Source: Mobilicoccus pelagius NBRC 104925
GTDB lineage: Bacteria > Actinomycetota > Actinomycetes > Actinomycetales > Dermatophilaceae
Assembly: GCF_000247995.1 (NCBI RefSeq)
Contig: NZ_BAFE01000007.1
Coordinates: 60,555-124,554 of the forward strand
Length of the DNA: 64,000 bases
Direction: 5' to 3'
Shown: piece by piece, positions 7,679 through 16,584 of the stretch
How the letters are laid out: every line of letters begins with the position of its first letter
Numbering within the stretch: the stretch's first letter is position 1
The notes under the pieces: model-generated
The model's input: only the letters and a program-made list of their open reading frames with translations
What the model was told of the DNA's origin: nothing
Database searches by the model: none
Position numbers and translations under genes: made by a program

Positions 7679-9672
7679 CACTCCACTCCGATCAAGAGGT
7701 CGTACACGGCCTGACCGCCGTCGAGGACGACGATCTCGGCCTCGTCGAGGACGCCGCCGAGGTCGTCGGCGACCTCGGCCCCGAGGCCGACGCGCCCCTG
7801 CCCCTCGACGATCGTGACGATCTCGGCGGGGATCTCGCCCGAGGCGTCGTCCCCCCGGAGGAGTCCGTGCACGAGGTCGACGGCGACGGCGCGGGCGTCG
7901 GAGCCCACCGTCGTCACCGTGTCCTCGACGACACCGAGGACGTCACCGGGACGACAGGGGCCGGCATCGGTCTCGCCGGACGACGTGGCGGTGGCGACGA
8001 ACCCGCACCGCACGGCCGCGGCCGCCTCGGCCATGCCCGCGACGGAGTCGGGGTCGTCGAGGTCGGCGACGGCGAGGGCGGCGAGGCCCTGGACGAGGTG
8101 CGCGGCCGGCACGACGACGAGATCGATCCCGTCCTCGGCGGCGATCTCGGCCGCCGCCGACGCGGCGAGGACGGCGTCCCCGTCGTCGGGGAGGACGGCG
8201 ACGCGCCCCGCTCCCGTGCGGCGTGCGGCCTCGACGAACTGGGAGGGGGTGACCCGGCGGCCGGGGGCGTCGGCGAGGACGACGGCCCCGTGCGCCCGGA
8301 CGAGGGGTTCGAGGTGCGGCGCCTGGACGCACGCGACGACGCCGAGCGCCCGGGGGGCGGGCACGTCGGAGACGTGCGCCGCCGGCTCACGCGCGGCGGA
8401 GGAGGCGGGGACGTCGCCGTCGAGGAGGAGCGGGGGGGACGTCGGGCCCGCCGGGCCCGTCTTCGTCGGCGCCGACCCGTACTCCCCGCGGTCGGACGAC
8501 GCGGAGCCTCCCCCGGCCGAGGGACGCGACGGAGACGCGCACCGGAGGGAGACGTCGCCGCCGGACCGGCGCCCGTCACCGTCCCCCACCTCGGGTCGTG
8601 CCGTGTCGTCATCGGAGACGCGGGAGGGGGTGGCCTCCCGCAACGACGTGATGCGTACTGCGTAAGGGCGCCCGGCGTCCATGCCCGCCTCGACGGCGAG
8701 CCCCGGCTCGTCGGTGTGGACGTGGACCGTGCGCAGGGCGGCGTCGCCGGCGACGAGCACGCTGTCGCCGATCTCCCCGAGTCGTGACCGGAGGCGTTCG
8801 GCCGCGCGGTCGGCGAGACCGTCGAGGAGGTACATCACCTCGTAGGCGGGGGCCACCTCCTCCGGCGTGCACGGGGCTCCGGTGCCCTCGCTCCACGGCA
8901 GCAGGGCGGTATCGGCGTCGTCGGTGCCGTCGGGTGACCCCGCGACCACGGCGCGCAACGCCTCGAGGACGACGACGAACCCGGCACCCCCGGCGTCGAC
9001 GACACCGGCGCGGGCGAGGGCCTCGAGCTGGCCCGGGGTACGGGCGAGGGCCGCACGAGCGGCGTCGCACGCGGTCGCGACGACGTCCGCGAGGGACGTC
9101 GTGCCCGCGGCGACGGCGGACGACGCGGCCTCCGCCGACGCACGGGCGACGGTGAGAATCGTGCCCTCGACAGGGTGGGCGACGGCACGACGGGCGCGAC
9201 GATCGGCCTCCTCGAGCACCGCCGCGAGGAGGGGCCCGTCGATGCCCGAGTCGTCGACACCGGGCGAGGACGCGACGGCCGCGGCGAGCCCGGCGAGGAG
9301 TTGACTGAGGATGACGCCGGAGTTGCCCCGGGCGGCGAACAGCGTCGCGCGGGCCAACAGGGCGGTCCCCTCGACGACGCCGGGCGCGCCCTCGCCCTCG
9401 TGCGCCTTCACGAGGAGGGCGTCGAGGAATGCCCGGAGCCCGGCGTGGAGGGTGAGGTGGAGGTTGGTGCCCGTGTCCCCGTCGGGGACGGGGAACACGT
9501 TGAGGGCGTCGACGGCCGCACGGTGACGACCGAGATCCTCCCGCGCCCGGAACAGCCAGCGGCGCAGCGCAGCGGCGTCGAGGATCTCGAGAGGCCCGGG
9601 CCGTGCGGCGTCGTGGGCGGGGGCGTCGTCGGGGACGCCCTGGGTGCCGTGGGTGACGGGGATCTCGGTCAC
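7678..9672 (-). CDS. DAK2-domain protein, FakA-like
   Basis: 664 residues. The N-terminal DAK2 (dihydroxyacetone-kinase-type ATP-binding) domain, about 30-215, carries the metal-binding Asp cluster in NVFPVPDGDTGTN and the segment AARGNSGVILSQ. The C-terminal part resembles the FakA C-terminal domain. A low-complexity Gly/Ser/Asp-rich linker lies between (about 340-420). In Firmicutes FakA phosphorylates fatty acids held by FakB; no FakB is seen here, so the substrate is unknown. Position between rpmB and recG is conserved in actinobacteria, and the stop overlaps the recG start. Confidence 0.85.
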   Translation of the reverse strand: MTEIPVTHGTQGVPDDAPAHDAARPGPLEILDAAALRRWLFRAREDLGRHRAAVDALNVFPVPDGDTGTNLHLTLHAGLRAFLDALLVKAHEGEGAPGVVEGTALLARATLFAARGNSGVILSQLLAGLAAAVASSPGVDDSGIDGPLLAAVLEEADRRARRAVAHPVEGTILTVARASAEAASSAVAAGTTSLADVVATACDAARAALARTPGQLEALARAGVVDAGGAGFVVVLEALRAVVAGSPDGTDDADTALLPWSEGTGAPCTPEEVAPAYEVMYLLDGLADRAAERLRSRLGEIGDSVLVAGDAALRTVHVHTDEPGLAVEAGMDAGRPYAVRITSLREATPSRVSDDDTARPEVGDGDGRRSGGDVSLRCASPSRPSAGGGSASSDRGEYGSAPTKTGPAGPTSPPLLLDGDVPASSAAREPAAHVSDVPAPRALGVVACVQAPHLEPLVRAHGAVVLADAPGRRVTPSQFVEAARRTGAGRVAVLPDDGDAVLAASAAAEIAAEDGIDLVVVPAAHLVQGLAALAVADLDDPDSVAGMAEAAAAVRCGFVATATSSGETDAGPCRPGDVLGVVEDTVTTVGSDARAVAVDLVHGLLRGDDASGEIPAEIVTIVEGQGRVGLGAEVADDLGGVLDEAEIVVLDGGQAVYDLLIGVE

Positions 9673-10131
9673 GGCCCCATCCTCACATCCACCTCCGACA
9701 CCCCATCCCTCCCGGGCCGGGTGATTCCCCCTCGGCCGGGTCGTACCGCCGTCGGGACGGTCTCGACGGTCGGGTCCTGAGAGCGGGGTCGCCCGACCTG
9801 CGACGACGTCTCACGGACGCGCGCGAAGCCACGTCGAGACCGTCCTCGGGGCGTGTCGACGGCCGGCTCGATCCCAGGCTCGCCGGGTGATGTCCCTCCC
9901 CCACGGCCGCCACGGGGCGCCCCGGCCCACACGGGGTTCCGGAGGAGAGAGGATCGGGGGTTCACCTCACCAAGCCTGCGTGGCCGACCGGCGCATTTGG
10001 GCGGCCCGTGGCCCGTGGCGTACGCTGGGCCGGTTATCACCGACCGATGCGTCGCCGCCCCGTGCCCACGGCACGGTGCAGGGTGACCCCGGTCGGGTCA
10101 ACCGTTCATCGTGAATCACCAGGAGTGACCT
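9673..10131. other. Divergent intergenic region between the DAK2 gene and rpmB
   Basis: 459 nt with no convincing gene on either strand. It must hold the promoters for the minus-strand DAK2/recG run and for rpmB. The rpmB-proximal end contains a plausible promoter and an AGGAG ribosome-binding site (10121-10125). The middle is GC-rich without clear structure. Confidence 0.5.
9997..10026 (+). promoter_or_regulatory. Candidate rpmB promoter
   Basis: TTGGGC (9997-10002) and TACGCT (10021-10026) are separated by 18 nt, a normal vegetative spacing. This would give an rpmB 5' UTR of about 100 nt ending in AGGAG. Confidence 0.35.
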
Positions 10132-10329
10132 GTGGCTGCCACCTGCGACGTCTGCGGCAAGGGACCGACCTTCGGTCACAACATCTCGCACTCGCACCGG
10201 CGCACCAACCGTCGTTGGACGCCGAACATCCAGAAGGTGCGTGCCTTCGTGGGTGCCGAGGGCAAGACCCCCAAGCGTCTCAACGTGTGCGCCTCGTGCA
10301 TCAAGGCCGGTAAGGTCACCACGCGCTGA
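10132..10329 (+). CDS. rpmB: 50S ribosomal protein L28, zinc-ribbon form
   Basis: Large-subunit ribosomal protein of 65 residues starting from GTG as MAATCDVCGKGPTFGHN. Cys pairs CDVC and CASC mark the zinc-binding form, matching the C+ form of L32 in this window. AGGAG lies 7 nt upstream of the start. It stands divergent from the DAK2/recG genes and convergent with thiL, the usual actinobacterial arrangement. Confidence 0.97.
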   Translation: MAATCDVCGKGPTFGHNISHSHRRTNRRWTPNIQKVRAFVGAEGKTPKRLNVCASCIKAGKVTTR

Positions 10330-10760
10330 CGCGAGCGAGTCGAGTCCTCGACCTCCGGGTCGAGGATCACGCTCACGACATCCGGCGTCGGACCCCTCCC
10401 CCAGGGAGAGTGGTTCCGGCGCCCTTTGTCGTCCCCGGACGCCGTCCACGCCGCACGCCCCCCTCGCCGCAACCGTGCGGTCGTCGTGCCCACCTCCTCG
10501 TCGCGCCCACACCGCCCCTGCCCCGGAGCGGTCGCCCCGGCGCGAGCAGAGCCCCCACGACATGGGCGCACGTGGGCGCGCTGACCCGCACCGTAGTCCT
10601 CACGTGCCGATCGCCCACGCCCTCGTCGCCCTCGTGTGACGCGTGCGCGGCGGATTGTCCGTGAGGCGTCCGCCGTCGGCCGGTGACGCGATCGTTCCGT
10701 CGCTCCTCGGCCCTCCCCGCGCCCCGGCCCCGAGCCTGGAGAACCCCCGGTGACGGAGGG
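10330..10760. other. Convergent intergenic region between rpmB and thiL
   Basis: 431 nt without a supportable gene. The only feature recognised is the hairpin just after rpmB. Open frames here on both strands have no start signals or family-like composition. Confidence 0.5.
10345..10366 (+). terminator. Hairpin downstream of rpmB
   Basis: A 9-bp perfect stem (TCCTCGACC / GGTCGAGGA) with a 4-nt loop starts 15 nt after the rpmB stop. No U-run follows, so it may act as a stabiliser or as an atypical high-GC terminator. Confidence 0.5.
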
Positions 10761-11732
10761 TCACCTCGACGCGTCGAAGTGGTCCCATCCGCCGCCGGAT
10801 CGGGGGGTACCGTCGACGAGCATGCCGCCGCGCGTGTCGCCCGCGTCCTCGACGCGTCCGATCACCCGCCAGCCCTGCGGCAGGGATTCCTCGTCGGCGA
10901 ACGTCGCGAGGAGCGAGTGCTCCTCCCCGCCGGTGAGGATGCAGTCGAGCGCAGCCTCCTCCCCCACGACCGCCGCCAGGGCGGCGACGTCGTCGTGGAG
11001 GAGATCGGTCGTGAGAGCGAGGACGACCCCGCTCGCCCGGGCGATGCGCCCCGCGTCGCGGACGAGGCCGTCGGAGAGGTCGATCATCGCGTGGGCGCCG
11101 TGGCGGGCGGCTGCGGGCCCCTGCGCGAGCGGCGGCGCCGGGCGCAGGTGCGCCTGCACGAGGTCGGGCGCGACCGCTCCTCGCTCCTCGCGGAGGAGTG
11201 CCCACCCTGCGGCGGACCGGCCGAGGGTCCCGGCGACGGCGACGACGTCGCCGACGCGGGCGCCGCTGCGGAGCACGGGGCGTCGTCCCTCCATCGAGCC
11301 GAACGCGGTGACGCTCACCATGACGGTGCCGGCGTCGGCGCCGGAGAGATCGCCGCCCACGGCGCTCGTCCCGGCGGCGCGGGCGGCGCACCCGATGCCA
11401 CGGGCGAGATCCTCACACCACGAGACGGGCGTCCGCGGGTCGGCGGCGAGGGTGAGGAGCAGCCCCGTCGGCACCCCGCCCATCGCGGCGATATCGGCGA
11501 GGTTCTGCGCAACGGTCTTGTGACCGACGTCCTCGCCGGTCGACCACTCGTCGATCCAGTCGTGGCCGCGCACCATGGCGTCGGTCGTCGCGAGGTAGCG
11601 GCCGTCGCCGGCGGTGAGCCAGGCGGTGTCGTCGCCCGGCCCGACGAGGACGCGGGCGTCGGGGCCCTGCAGGAGGGGGACGATGCGGGCGAGGAGCTCC
11701 TCCTCGGTGACGTCGGCGAGATGAAGGGTCAC
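10761..11732 (-). CDS. thiL: Thiamine-monophosphate kinase
   Basis: Phosphorylates thiamine monophosphate to the active cofactor thiamine diphosphate. The 323-residue protein shows the AIR-synthase-type fold: GPGDDTAWL near residue 30, TTDAMVRGHDW near 50, NLADIAAMGG near 85, and VSVTAFGSM near 150. The GTG at 11732 is chosen because CAGGAG lies 6-11 nt upstream. Product use is plausible within the window, since IlvB is a ThDP enzyme, but there is no operon link. No TPP riboswitch-like sequence was seen upstream. Confidence 0.94.
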   Translation of the reverse strand: MTLHLADVTEEELLARIVPLLQGPDARVLVGPGDDTAWLTAGDGRYLATTDAMVRGHDWIDEWSTGEDVGHKTVAQNLADIAAMGGVPTGLLLTLAADPRTPVSWCEDLARGIGCAARAAGTSAVGGDLSGADAGTVMVSVTAFGSMEGRRPVLRSGARVGDVVAVAGTLGRSAAGWALLREERGAVAPDLVQAHLRPAPPLAQGPAAARHGAHAMIDLSDGLVRDAGRIARASGVVLALTTDLLHDDVAALAAVVGEEAALDCILTGGEEHSLLATFADEESLPQGWRVIGRVEDAGDTRGGMLVDGTPRSGGGWDHFDASR

Positions 11733-11902
11733 GTGGCTCTCCTGAGGTGGCGGGGCGGCGGGGTGACGATCCGTGGCGGACGCTCCGACCTCACGGATCG
11801 AGATGGTCGGGCCGGTGTCGCACCCTCGAGGGCACGGTACCGTCGGATGACGGGCGGGGCCCATCCTCGGGTTTCGCCGTCGCCCCAGAGCAGGAGGCAC
11901 CC

Positions 11903-12136
11903 ATGGTCCAGGCCTACGTCCTCATCCAGACCGAGGTCGGCAAGTCGAGTTCGGTGGCGGAGGCGATCCGTGGTCTCGCGGGCGTCGTGGCCACCGACGA
12001 GGTCACCGGCCCCTACGACCTCGTCGCCAAGCTCCAGGCGGAGAGCGTCGAGCAGCTCGGGTCGCTCGTGCTCGCCAAGGTGCAGGACGTGCCGGGCATC
12101 ACCCGCACGCTCACGTGCACCGTCGTCCACGGCTGA
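11903..12136 (+). CDS. Stand-alone Lrp/AsnC ligand-binding (RAM) domain protein
   Basis: 77 residues matching only the C-terminal RAM domain of Lrp/AsnC regulators; the helix-turn-helix is absent. Characteristic segments are AYVLIQTEVGKSSSVAEAI, VTGPYDLVAKL and VPGITRTLTCTVV. Such proteins may assemble with full-length Lrp proteins or sense amino acids alone; no function is proved. CAGGAGG ends 5 nt before the ATG. The DUF3515 lipoprotein starts 1 nt after its stop, so the two are co-transcribed, a pairing seen widely in actinobacteria. Confidence 0.88.
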   Translation: MVQAYVLIQTEVGKSSSVAEAIRGLAGVVATDEVTGPYDLVAKLQAESVEQLGSLVLAKVQDVPGITRTLTCTVVHG

Positions 12137-12137
12137 G

Positions 12138-12635
12138 GTGACCCACCCGATCACGTGTCGCACGCCACGCGTTCGCCGCCTGCCGCACCTACTGCGTGCG
12201 CGGGCGGCCGTCGGCGTCGCCGCCGTCCTCCTGCTCGGTGCCTGCGGCTCGGCCGTCGAGGTGGCACCGCCCGCCGCGGCGGACGATCCCGCCTGCGCGG
12301 CGATCACGTGGCCCGGACAGGTCGCGCAGCGGCCTCGCACCTCGACGTCCCCGGACTCCCCCGCCACGGCCGCCTGGGCCTCGCGGGGCGCGCCTGCGAT
12401 CGTCGCACGCTGCGGGGTGCCGGTGCCGGGCCCGACGCGGGACGAGTGCCTCGGCGTCGACGGCGTGGACTGGGTCGCGCGGCGGCTCGAGGACGGGATG
12501 AGCTTCACGACGTACGGCCGCACCCCGGCGATCGAGGTCCTCGTGCCGAGCGCGTACGCGCCGGAGCCGCTCGTGCTCTCCTCCTTCGCCTCCGCCGCGC
12601 AGACGGGTCGACCCACGGGTCACCGCTGCCGGTGA
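12138..12635 (+). CDS. DUF3515 family lipoprotein
   Basis: 165 residues from a GTG one base after the RAM-domain gene. A basic N-terminus and hydrophobic segment end in the lipobox LLGAC (Cys near residue 35), so it should be a lipoprotein on the outer face of the membrane. Further Cys residues are conserved-looking (DPACAA, VARCGVP, RDECLGVD). Function of the family is unknown. The tail is convergent with ddl, 39 nt away. Confidence 0.82.
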   Translation: MTHPITCRTPRVRRLPHLLRARAAVGVAAVLLLGACGSAVEVAPPAAADDPACAAITWPGQVAQRPRTSTSPDSPATAAWASRGAPAIVARCGVPVPGPTRDECLGVDGVDWVARRLEDGMSFTTYGRTPAIEVLVPSAYAPEPLVLSSFASAAQTGRPTGHRCR

Positions 12636-12674
12636 GGTCCCGCGATGCCCGCGCCCCCGCCGGCCGACGGAGCG

Positions 12675-13802
12675 TCAGCGCAGGCCGACGCGGCGGGTGA
12701 GGGCGAGGTCGATGAGCTCGGTGATGAGGTCCCGGTAGGTCATACCGCTGGCGAGCCACATCTGCGGGTACATCGAGTGGGGGGTGAAGCCCGGCATCGT
12801 GTTGATCTCGTTGACGACGACGTCGCCTTCGGGCGTGTAGAAGAAGTCGACGCGGGCGAGGCCCTCGCATCCGGCCGCCTCGAACGCCTCGGCGGCCATC
12901 GTGCGGATGCGGTCGGCGTCCCCCTGCGGCAGTTCGGCCGGGCAGGAGAGGACGACGTCCTTCTCGTCGAGGTACTTGGCGTCGAAATCGTAGAAGCCGT
13001 GTTCGGAGTCGACGACGATCTCGCCGAGGAGGCTCGTGCGGGGCGCGTCGTGGCCGCGTCCCTGGAGGACTCCGCACTCGATCTCGCGCCCGACGATGCC
13101 CTGCTCGACGACGACCTTGGGGTCGTGGGCGCGGGCGGCCTCGACGGCGGCGGGGAGTTCCTCACGGGAGTGGACGCGGGTGATGCCGACGCTCGAGCCG
13201 GCCCGGGCGGGCTTGACGAAGAGGGGGAAGGTGAGGGCGCAGGCGGCGTCGATGGCGGCCTGCGGGTCGGTGCACCACTGCCGATCGGTGATCGTGACGA
13301 ACGGCCCGATCGGCAGGCCGTGACTCGCGAAGACGCCCTTCATCGCGTGCTTGTCCATCATCGTCGCGGAGGCGAGTACGCCGCAGCCGACGTAGGGGAT
13401 GTCGGCAAGCTCGAGCATGCCCTGGAGCGTGCCGTCCTCGCCGAACGGGCCGTGGAGCAGCGGGAACACGACGTCGACGTCGCCGAGGGCCGTGGCCCCC
13501 TGGGCGCCGCGGACGTCGACGACGGTGCGGTTGTCGGTGGCGAGCGGGAGGCGGAGGTCACCTTCACCGGTGACCTCGGGCGTGTGGCCGGGCGCGAGGG
13601 CGAGGGCCGTGAGGTCCGCGCCGCCGAGGACCCAGCGTCCGTCGCGGGCGATGCCGATGGGGACGACGTCGAACCGGTCGGTGTCGATCGCCGACATGAC
13701 CCCGGCCGCGGTGGCGCAGGAGACGGCGTGTTCGGAGGATCGGCCGCCGTACACGAGGGCGACGCGGGTCTTGGGCTGCGGGGTGCTCATCGTTTCCGAC
13801 AT
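12675..13802 (-). CDS. ddl: D-alanine--D-alanine ligase
   Basis: ATP-grasp ligase making the D-Ala-D-Ala dipeptide for peptidoglycan. About 375 residues. The N-terminal VALVYGGRSSEHAVSC is followed by the central ATP-grasp domain (FVKPARAGSSVGITRV near residue 190) and the C-terminal metal/substrate site VVVNEINTMPGFTPHSMYP. Two starts are possible: ATG at 13802 (MSETMSTPQ) or ATG at 13790. Neither has a strong Shine-Dalgarno. The gene is a single transcription unit divergent from the FUSC gene. Confidence 0.96.
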   Translation of the reverse strand: MSETMSTPQPKTRVALVYGGRSSEHAVSCATAAGVMSAIDTDRFDVVPIGIARDGRWVLGGADLTALALAPGHTPEVTGEGDLRLPLATDNRTVVDVRGAQGATALGDVDVVFPLLHGPFGEDGTLQGMLELADIPYVGCGVLASATMMDKHAMKGVFASHGLPIGPFVTITDRQWCTDPQAAIDAACALTFPLFVKPARAGSSVGITRVHSREELPAAVEAARAHDPKVVVEQGIVGREIECGVLQGRGHDAPRTSLLGEIVVDSEHGFYDFDAKYLDEKDVVLSCPAELPQGDADRIRTMAAEAFEAAGCEGLARVDFFYTPEGDVVVNEINTMPGFTPHSMYPQMWLASGMTYRDLITELIDLALTRRVGLR

Positions 13803-14109
13803 TACCGCCAGGACGGGCCGATCCGTTCCTGCACCGTCGGGGCCCACCCTGCGGCGTCCGGATGCCCCGCCTTCGCCGCCCAGCCTCCGCGGGTGGGCCC
13901 CGACGATTCCTCGTGCAGGGCCTGCGTGCCGGGCGCCCTCCGGCCGCCACCACCGGCGCGGTTCCCGCCCACTGTCATGCCCCTCCTCGACGCACCACAC
14001 CGGGCAGCGACGCCCGGGTGCCTGCCGGCGTCCACCGACACCCTCACGACGGATCCCGCCCGGCGGTGCGGTCGGCGGCTGCGGCAGGCCCGACTGTTTC
14101 AATGGAGGG
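13803..14109. other. Divergent intergenic region between ddl and the FUSC-family gene
   Basis: 307 nt with no gene or strong repeat seen. It should contain the two divergent promoters. The right end has GGAGGGG immediately before the GTG at 14110. Confidence 0.45.
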
Positions 14110-15429
14110 GTGGATCGCACACGGGTCGAAGTCGAGCCGGAGGGGCCATGGTCGCCGCTCCGGTCCGTGGGACGTCGTGTGCCCCGCCCCCTCCGCCGAG
14201 GATCGGTGCGATTCCTCGACTGGGCGTGGCCCGGGCATCCGACGCGGTGGCGTGACCTCCCGCGACGCCTGCGCCCGAGGCTCGTCGAGATCGCCCGACT
14301 CACCTCTGCCTCAGTCGTCGCGTTCGTCCTCGTCTACGGCCTCACCGGCCAGCGGCAGGACCTCACGGGCGCCCTCACCGCGATGCTCGTCGTGCAGGCG
14401 AGCACGTATTCGACGATCAAGATGGGCATCGTGCGCGTCGGCGCCGTGCTCACCGGTGTCCTCGTCGCCGTCCTCCTCACGAACTGGTTCGGTCTGAGCT
14501 GGTGGTCGCTCGGTGCGGCGGTGGCGATGTCGCTCACGATCGCCCGGGTCCTGCGCCTCGGCGACCAGATGCTCGAGGCGCCGATCTCGGCGATGCTCAT
14601 CCTCGCGGTCCACGGCTCCGGCGTCGCAGTGCAGACGCGGGTCGTCTCGACGCTCATCGGCGCCGCGGTGGGGATGACCTTCGGGCTGCTCCTCGCACCG
14701 GCGGTACCCGCCCGCAAGGCGGCGATCGAAGTGCGTCGTGCCGCCGACGAGGTGGGTGGGCTCCTCCGCGCGTCGGCGCAGTCGATGCGCGACCGTCAGG
14801 TCGTCCGCAGCGACGTCGAGGGGTGGCTCGACGGCACCCGCCAGATCGGTGGCCAGGTCGCCGTCGCCTCGGCGCGCGTCTCGGAGGTCAAGGACAGTCG
14901 TCGCCTCAACGTGTGGGCTCTCGGCACGAGCAGCGGGGAGGCGACGCTGCGTGCGGGGCTCGACACGGTCGACGGGGTGCTGCGTGCCGTCGCCGCGCTC
15001 TACACCGTCATGGCGCGTGAGCTGCCACGCGACGGCACCGCGGAGGACCCCTTCGACGAGGCGATCCGGCCTGCGTTCGCCGTCGTCCTCGACACGATGG
15101 CCGAGTCCGTCCACGCCTTCGGCATGTTGCTCGAGACGGAGTTCGAGGGCGACCCGGCCGAGGTCGAGGAGCACTTCACCCGCACCCTCGACAACCTGCG
15201 CGAGAGCCGCGCGATCCTCACCGAGCTCATGCTCGTCGACCCGGCCGCGGGCACGGAGCAGTGGATGCTGCGCGGGTCGGTCCTCTCGGCCGTCGAGCAG
15301 ACCCTCGACCAGCTCGACGTGCTCGAGCGGGTGCGGCAGGACCGCGAGGAGCGCCTCCGCCGCCCGGGGCTCGTCGCGGTGCTCGGCTCGGCCGACCTGC
15401 GCCCCCGCCCGTTCGCCGACACGGAGTGA
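14110..15429 (+). CDS. FUSC / aromatic acid exporter-family membrane protein
   Basis: 439 residues. The N-terminal half holds about five to six membrane segments (residues 55-205; examples SASVVAFVLVYGLTG and VGAVLTGVLVAVLLTNWFG), matching the ArAE/DUF939 membrane module. The C-terminal half is soluble and helical, rich in Arg, Glu and Leu. Members export organic acids or other small solutes, but the substrate here is unknown. The GTG start at 14110 follows GGAGGGG. It is a single-gene unit convergent with gpsA. Confidence 0.8.
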   Translation: MDRTRVEVEPEGPWSPLRSVGRRVPRPLRRGSVRFLDWAWPGHPTRWRDLPRRLRPRLVEIARLTSASVVAFVLVYGLTGQRQDLTGALTAMLVVQASTYSTIKMGIVRVGAVLTGVLVAVLLTNWFGLSWWSLGAAVAMSLTIARVLRLGDQMLEAPISAMLILAVHGSGVAVQTRVVSTLIGAAVGMTFGLLLAPAVPARKAAIEVRRAADEVGGLLRASAQSMRDRQVVRSDVEGWLDGTRQIGGQVAVASARVSEVKDSRRLNVWALGTSSGEATLRAGLDTVDGVLRAVAALYTVMARELPRDGTAEDPFDEAIRPAFAVVLDTMAESVHAFGMLLETEFEGDPAEVEEHFTRTLDNLRESRAILTELMLVDPAAGTEQWMLRGSVLSAVEQTLDQLDVLERVRQDREERLRRPGLVAVLGSADLRPRPFADTE

Positions 15430-15576
15430 GGCGGCGGCACCGAAGCGGTGCGTTCCCGACGACGCCCCCGTGAGGCGACGCCGTCGCAGGAGGTGCGCCG
15501 GCAGTGCCCGTCGACGACGCGGCCGCCGTGGCCTGCGAGGCCACCCGATTGTCGACCAGATCACGGCGACCTGCCG

Positions 15577-16584
15577 TCAGGCCTTCTCGGGCTTGCGCTG
15601 CCGACGCATGAGCGCGTCGACGATGAGTTCCGGCCGCTGCCCGTCGGCGACCATCGCGACGACGGACTCGACGATCGGCACCTCGACCCCCGCCTCGCGG
15701 GCGAGGGCGAGGATCGATTCGCACGAGGTGACACCCTCGGCCGTCTGGCCGATGGAGGCGACGACCGACTCGACGGTGCCGCCGCGGCCGAGTCCGACGC
15801 CGACGCGGTGGTTGCGGGAGAGCGGCGACATGCACGTCGCGATGAGGTCACCCACCCCGGCGAGGCCGGAGAACGTCGCCGGGTCGGCGCCGAGCGCGAC
15901 GCCGAGCCGCACCGTCTCGGCGAGGCCGCGGGTGATGACGCTCGCCTTGGAGTTGTCGCCGAGGCCGAGTCCCTCGGCCGCGCCGACCGCGAGCGCGATG
16001 ACGTTCTTCGTCGCGCCGGCGATCTCGCACCCGGTGACGTCGGTCGAGGTGTAGGGGCGGAACCAGGGCGAGGCGCACGCGGCGGCGACGAGGTCGGCGG
16101 TGTCCGGGTCGAAGGCGGCGACGACGCCCGCGGCGGGCTGCCGTTCGGCGATCTCCCGGGCGAGGTTGGGGCCGGAGACGACCGCGAGGCGCTCCGGCGC
16201 CACACCGGTGGCCTGGAGGATCACCTCGCTCATGCGGCATCCCGTGCCGAGCTCGATGCCCTTGGCGAGGGAGACGAGGGTGGCACGTTCGGGCAGCCGC
16301 GGGGCCCACTCGGCGAGCCCGGCGCGGAGCTTCTGCGCGGGGATCGCGAGGACGACGAGGTCGGCCTCCTCGAGGGCCTCGTCGACGTCGGCGGTGGCGT
16401 GGACCTCGTCGGGGAGGTCGATCTCGGGCAGGTAGTCGCCGTTGCGCCGAGTCTCCGTGATGCGCGTGGCGAGCTCGGGACGACGTGCCCAGAGACGGAC
16501 GTCGAGACCGGCGTCGGCGAGGACGAGGGAGAAGGCGGTTCCCCAGCTTCCGGCCCCGACGACGGTGGCGCGTTCGGCGATCAT
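15577..16584 (-). CDS. gpsA: Glycerol-3-phosphate dehydrogenase [NAD(P)+]
   Basis: Reduces dihydroxyacetone phosphate to sn-glycerol 3-phosphate, the backbone of phospholipids. The 335-residue length is standard. The Rossmann motif is VVGAGSWGTAFS (residues 8-19), the catalytic Lys lies in GATKNVIALAVG (near 190), and the C-terminal domain carries SRNHRVGVGLGRG. Start MIAERATV at 16584 overlaps the plsC stop by 4 bp (ATGA). The pairing is logical: the next enzyme acylates the product. Confidence 0.97.
   Translation of the reverse strand: MIAERATVVGAGSWGTAFSLVLADAGLDVRLWARRPELATRITETRRNGDYLPEIDLPDEVHATADVDEALEEADLVVLAIPAQKLRAGLAEWAPRLPERATLVSLAKGIELGTGCRMSEVILQATGVAPERLAVVSGPNLAREIAERQPAAGVVAAFDPDTADLVAAACASPWFRPYTSTDVTGCEIAGATKNVIALAVGAAEGLGLGDNSKASVITRGLAETVRLGVALGADPATFSGLAGVGDLIATCMSPLSRNHRVGVGLGRGGTVESVVASIGQTAEGVTSCESILALAREAGVEVPIVESVVAMVADGQRPELIVDALMRRQRKPEKA

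Noticed and set aside
5168..7714. An 848-codon open frame antisense to recG (similar long frames oppose glnS at 22842-24758 and the DUF1023 gene at 53107-55437)
   Set aside because: The opposite strand encodes a full conserved enzyme with all motifs. The antisense products are Arg/Gly/Asp/Val-biased without domains, the usual result of high GC and few stops.
11733..11902. TPP riboswitch upstream of thiL
   Set aside because: A CTGAG stretch is present, but the paired ACCTGA-type element and the stem layout are not found in this short region.
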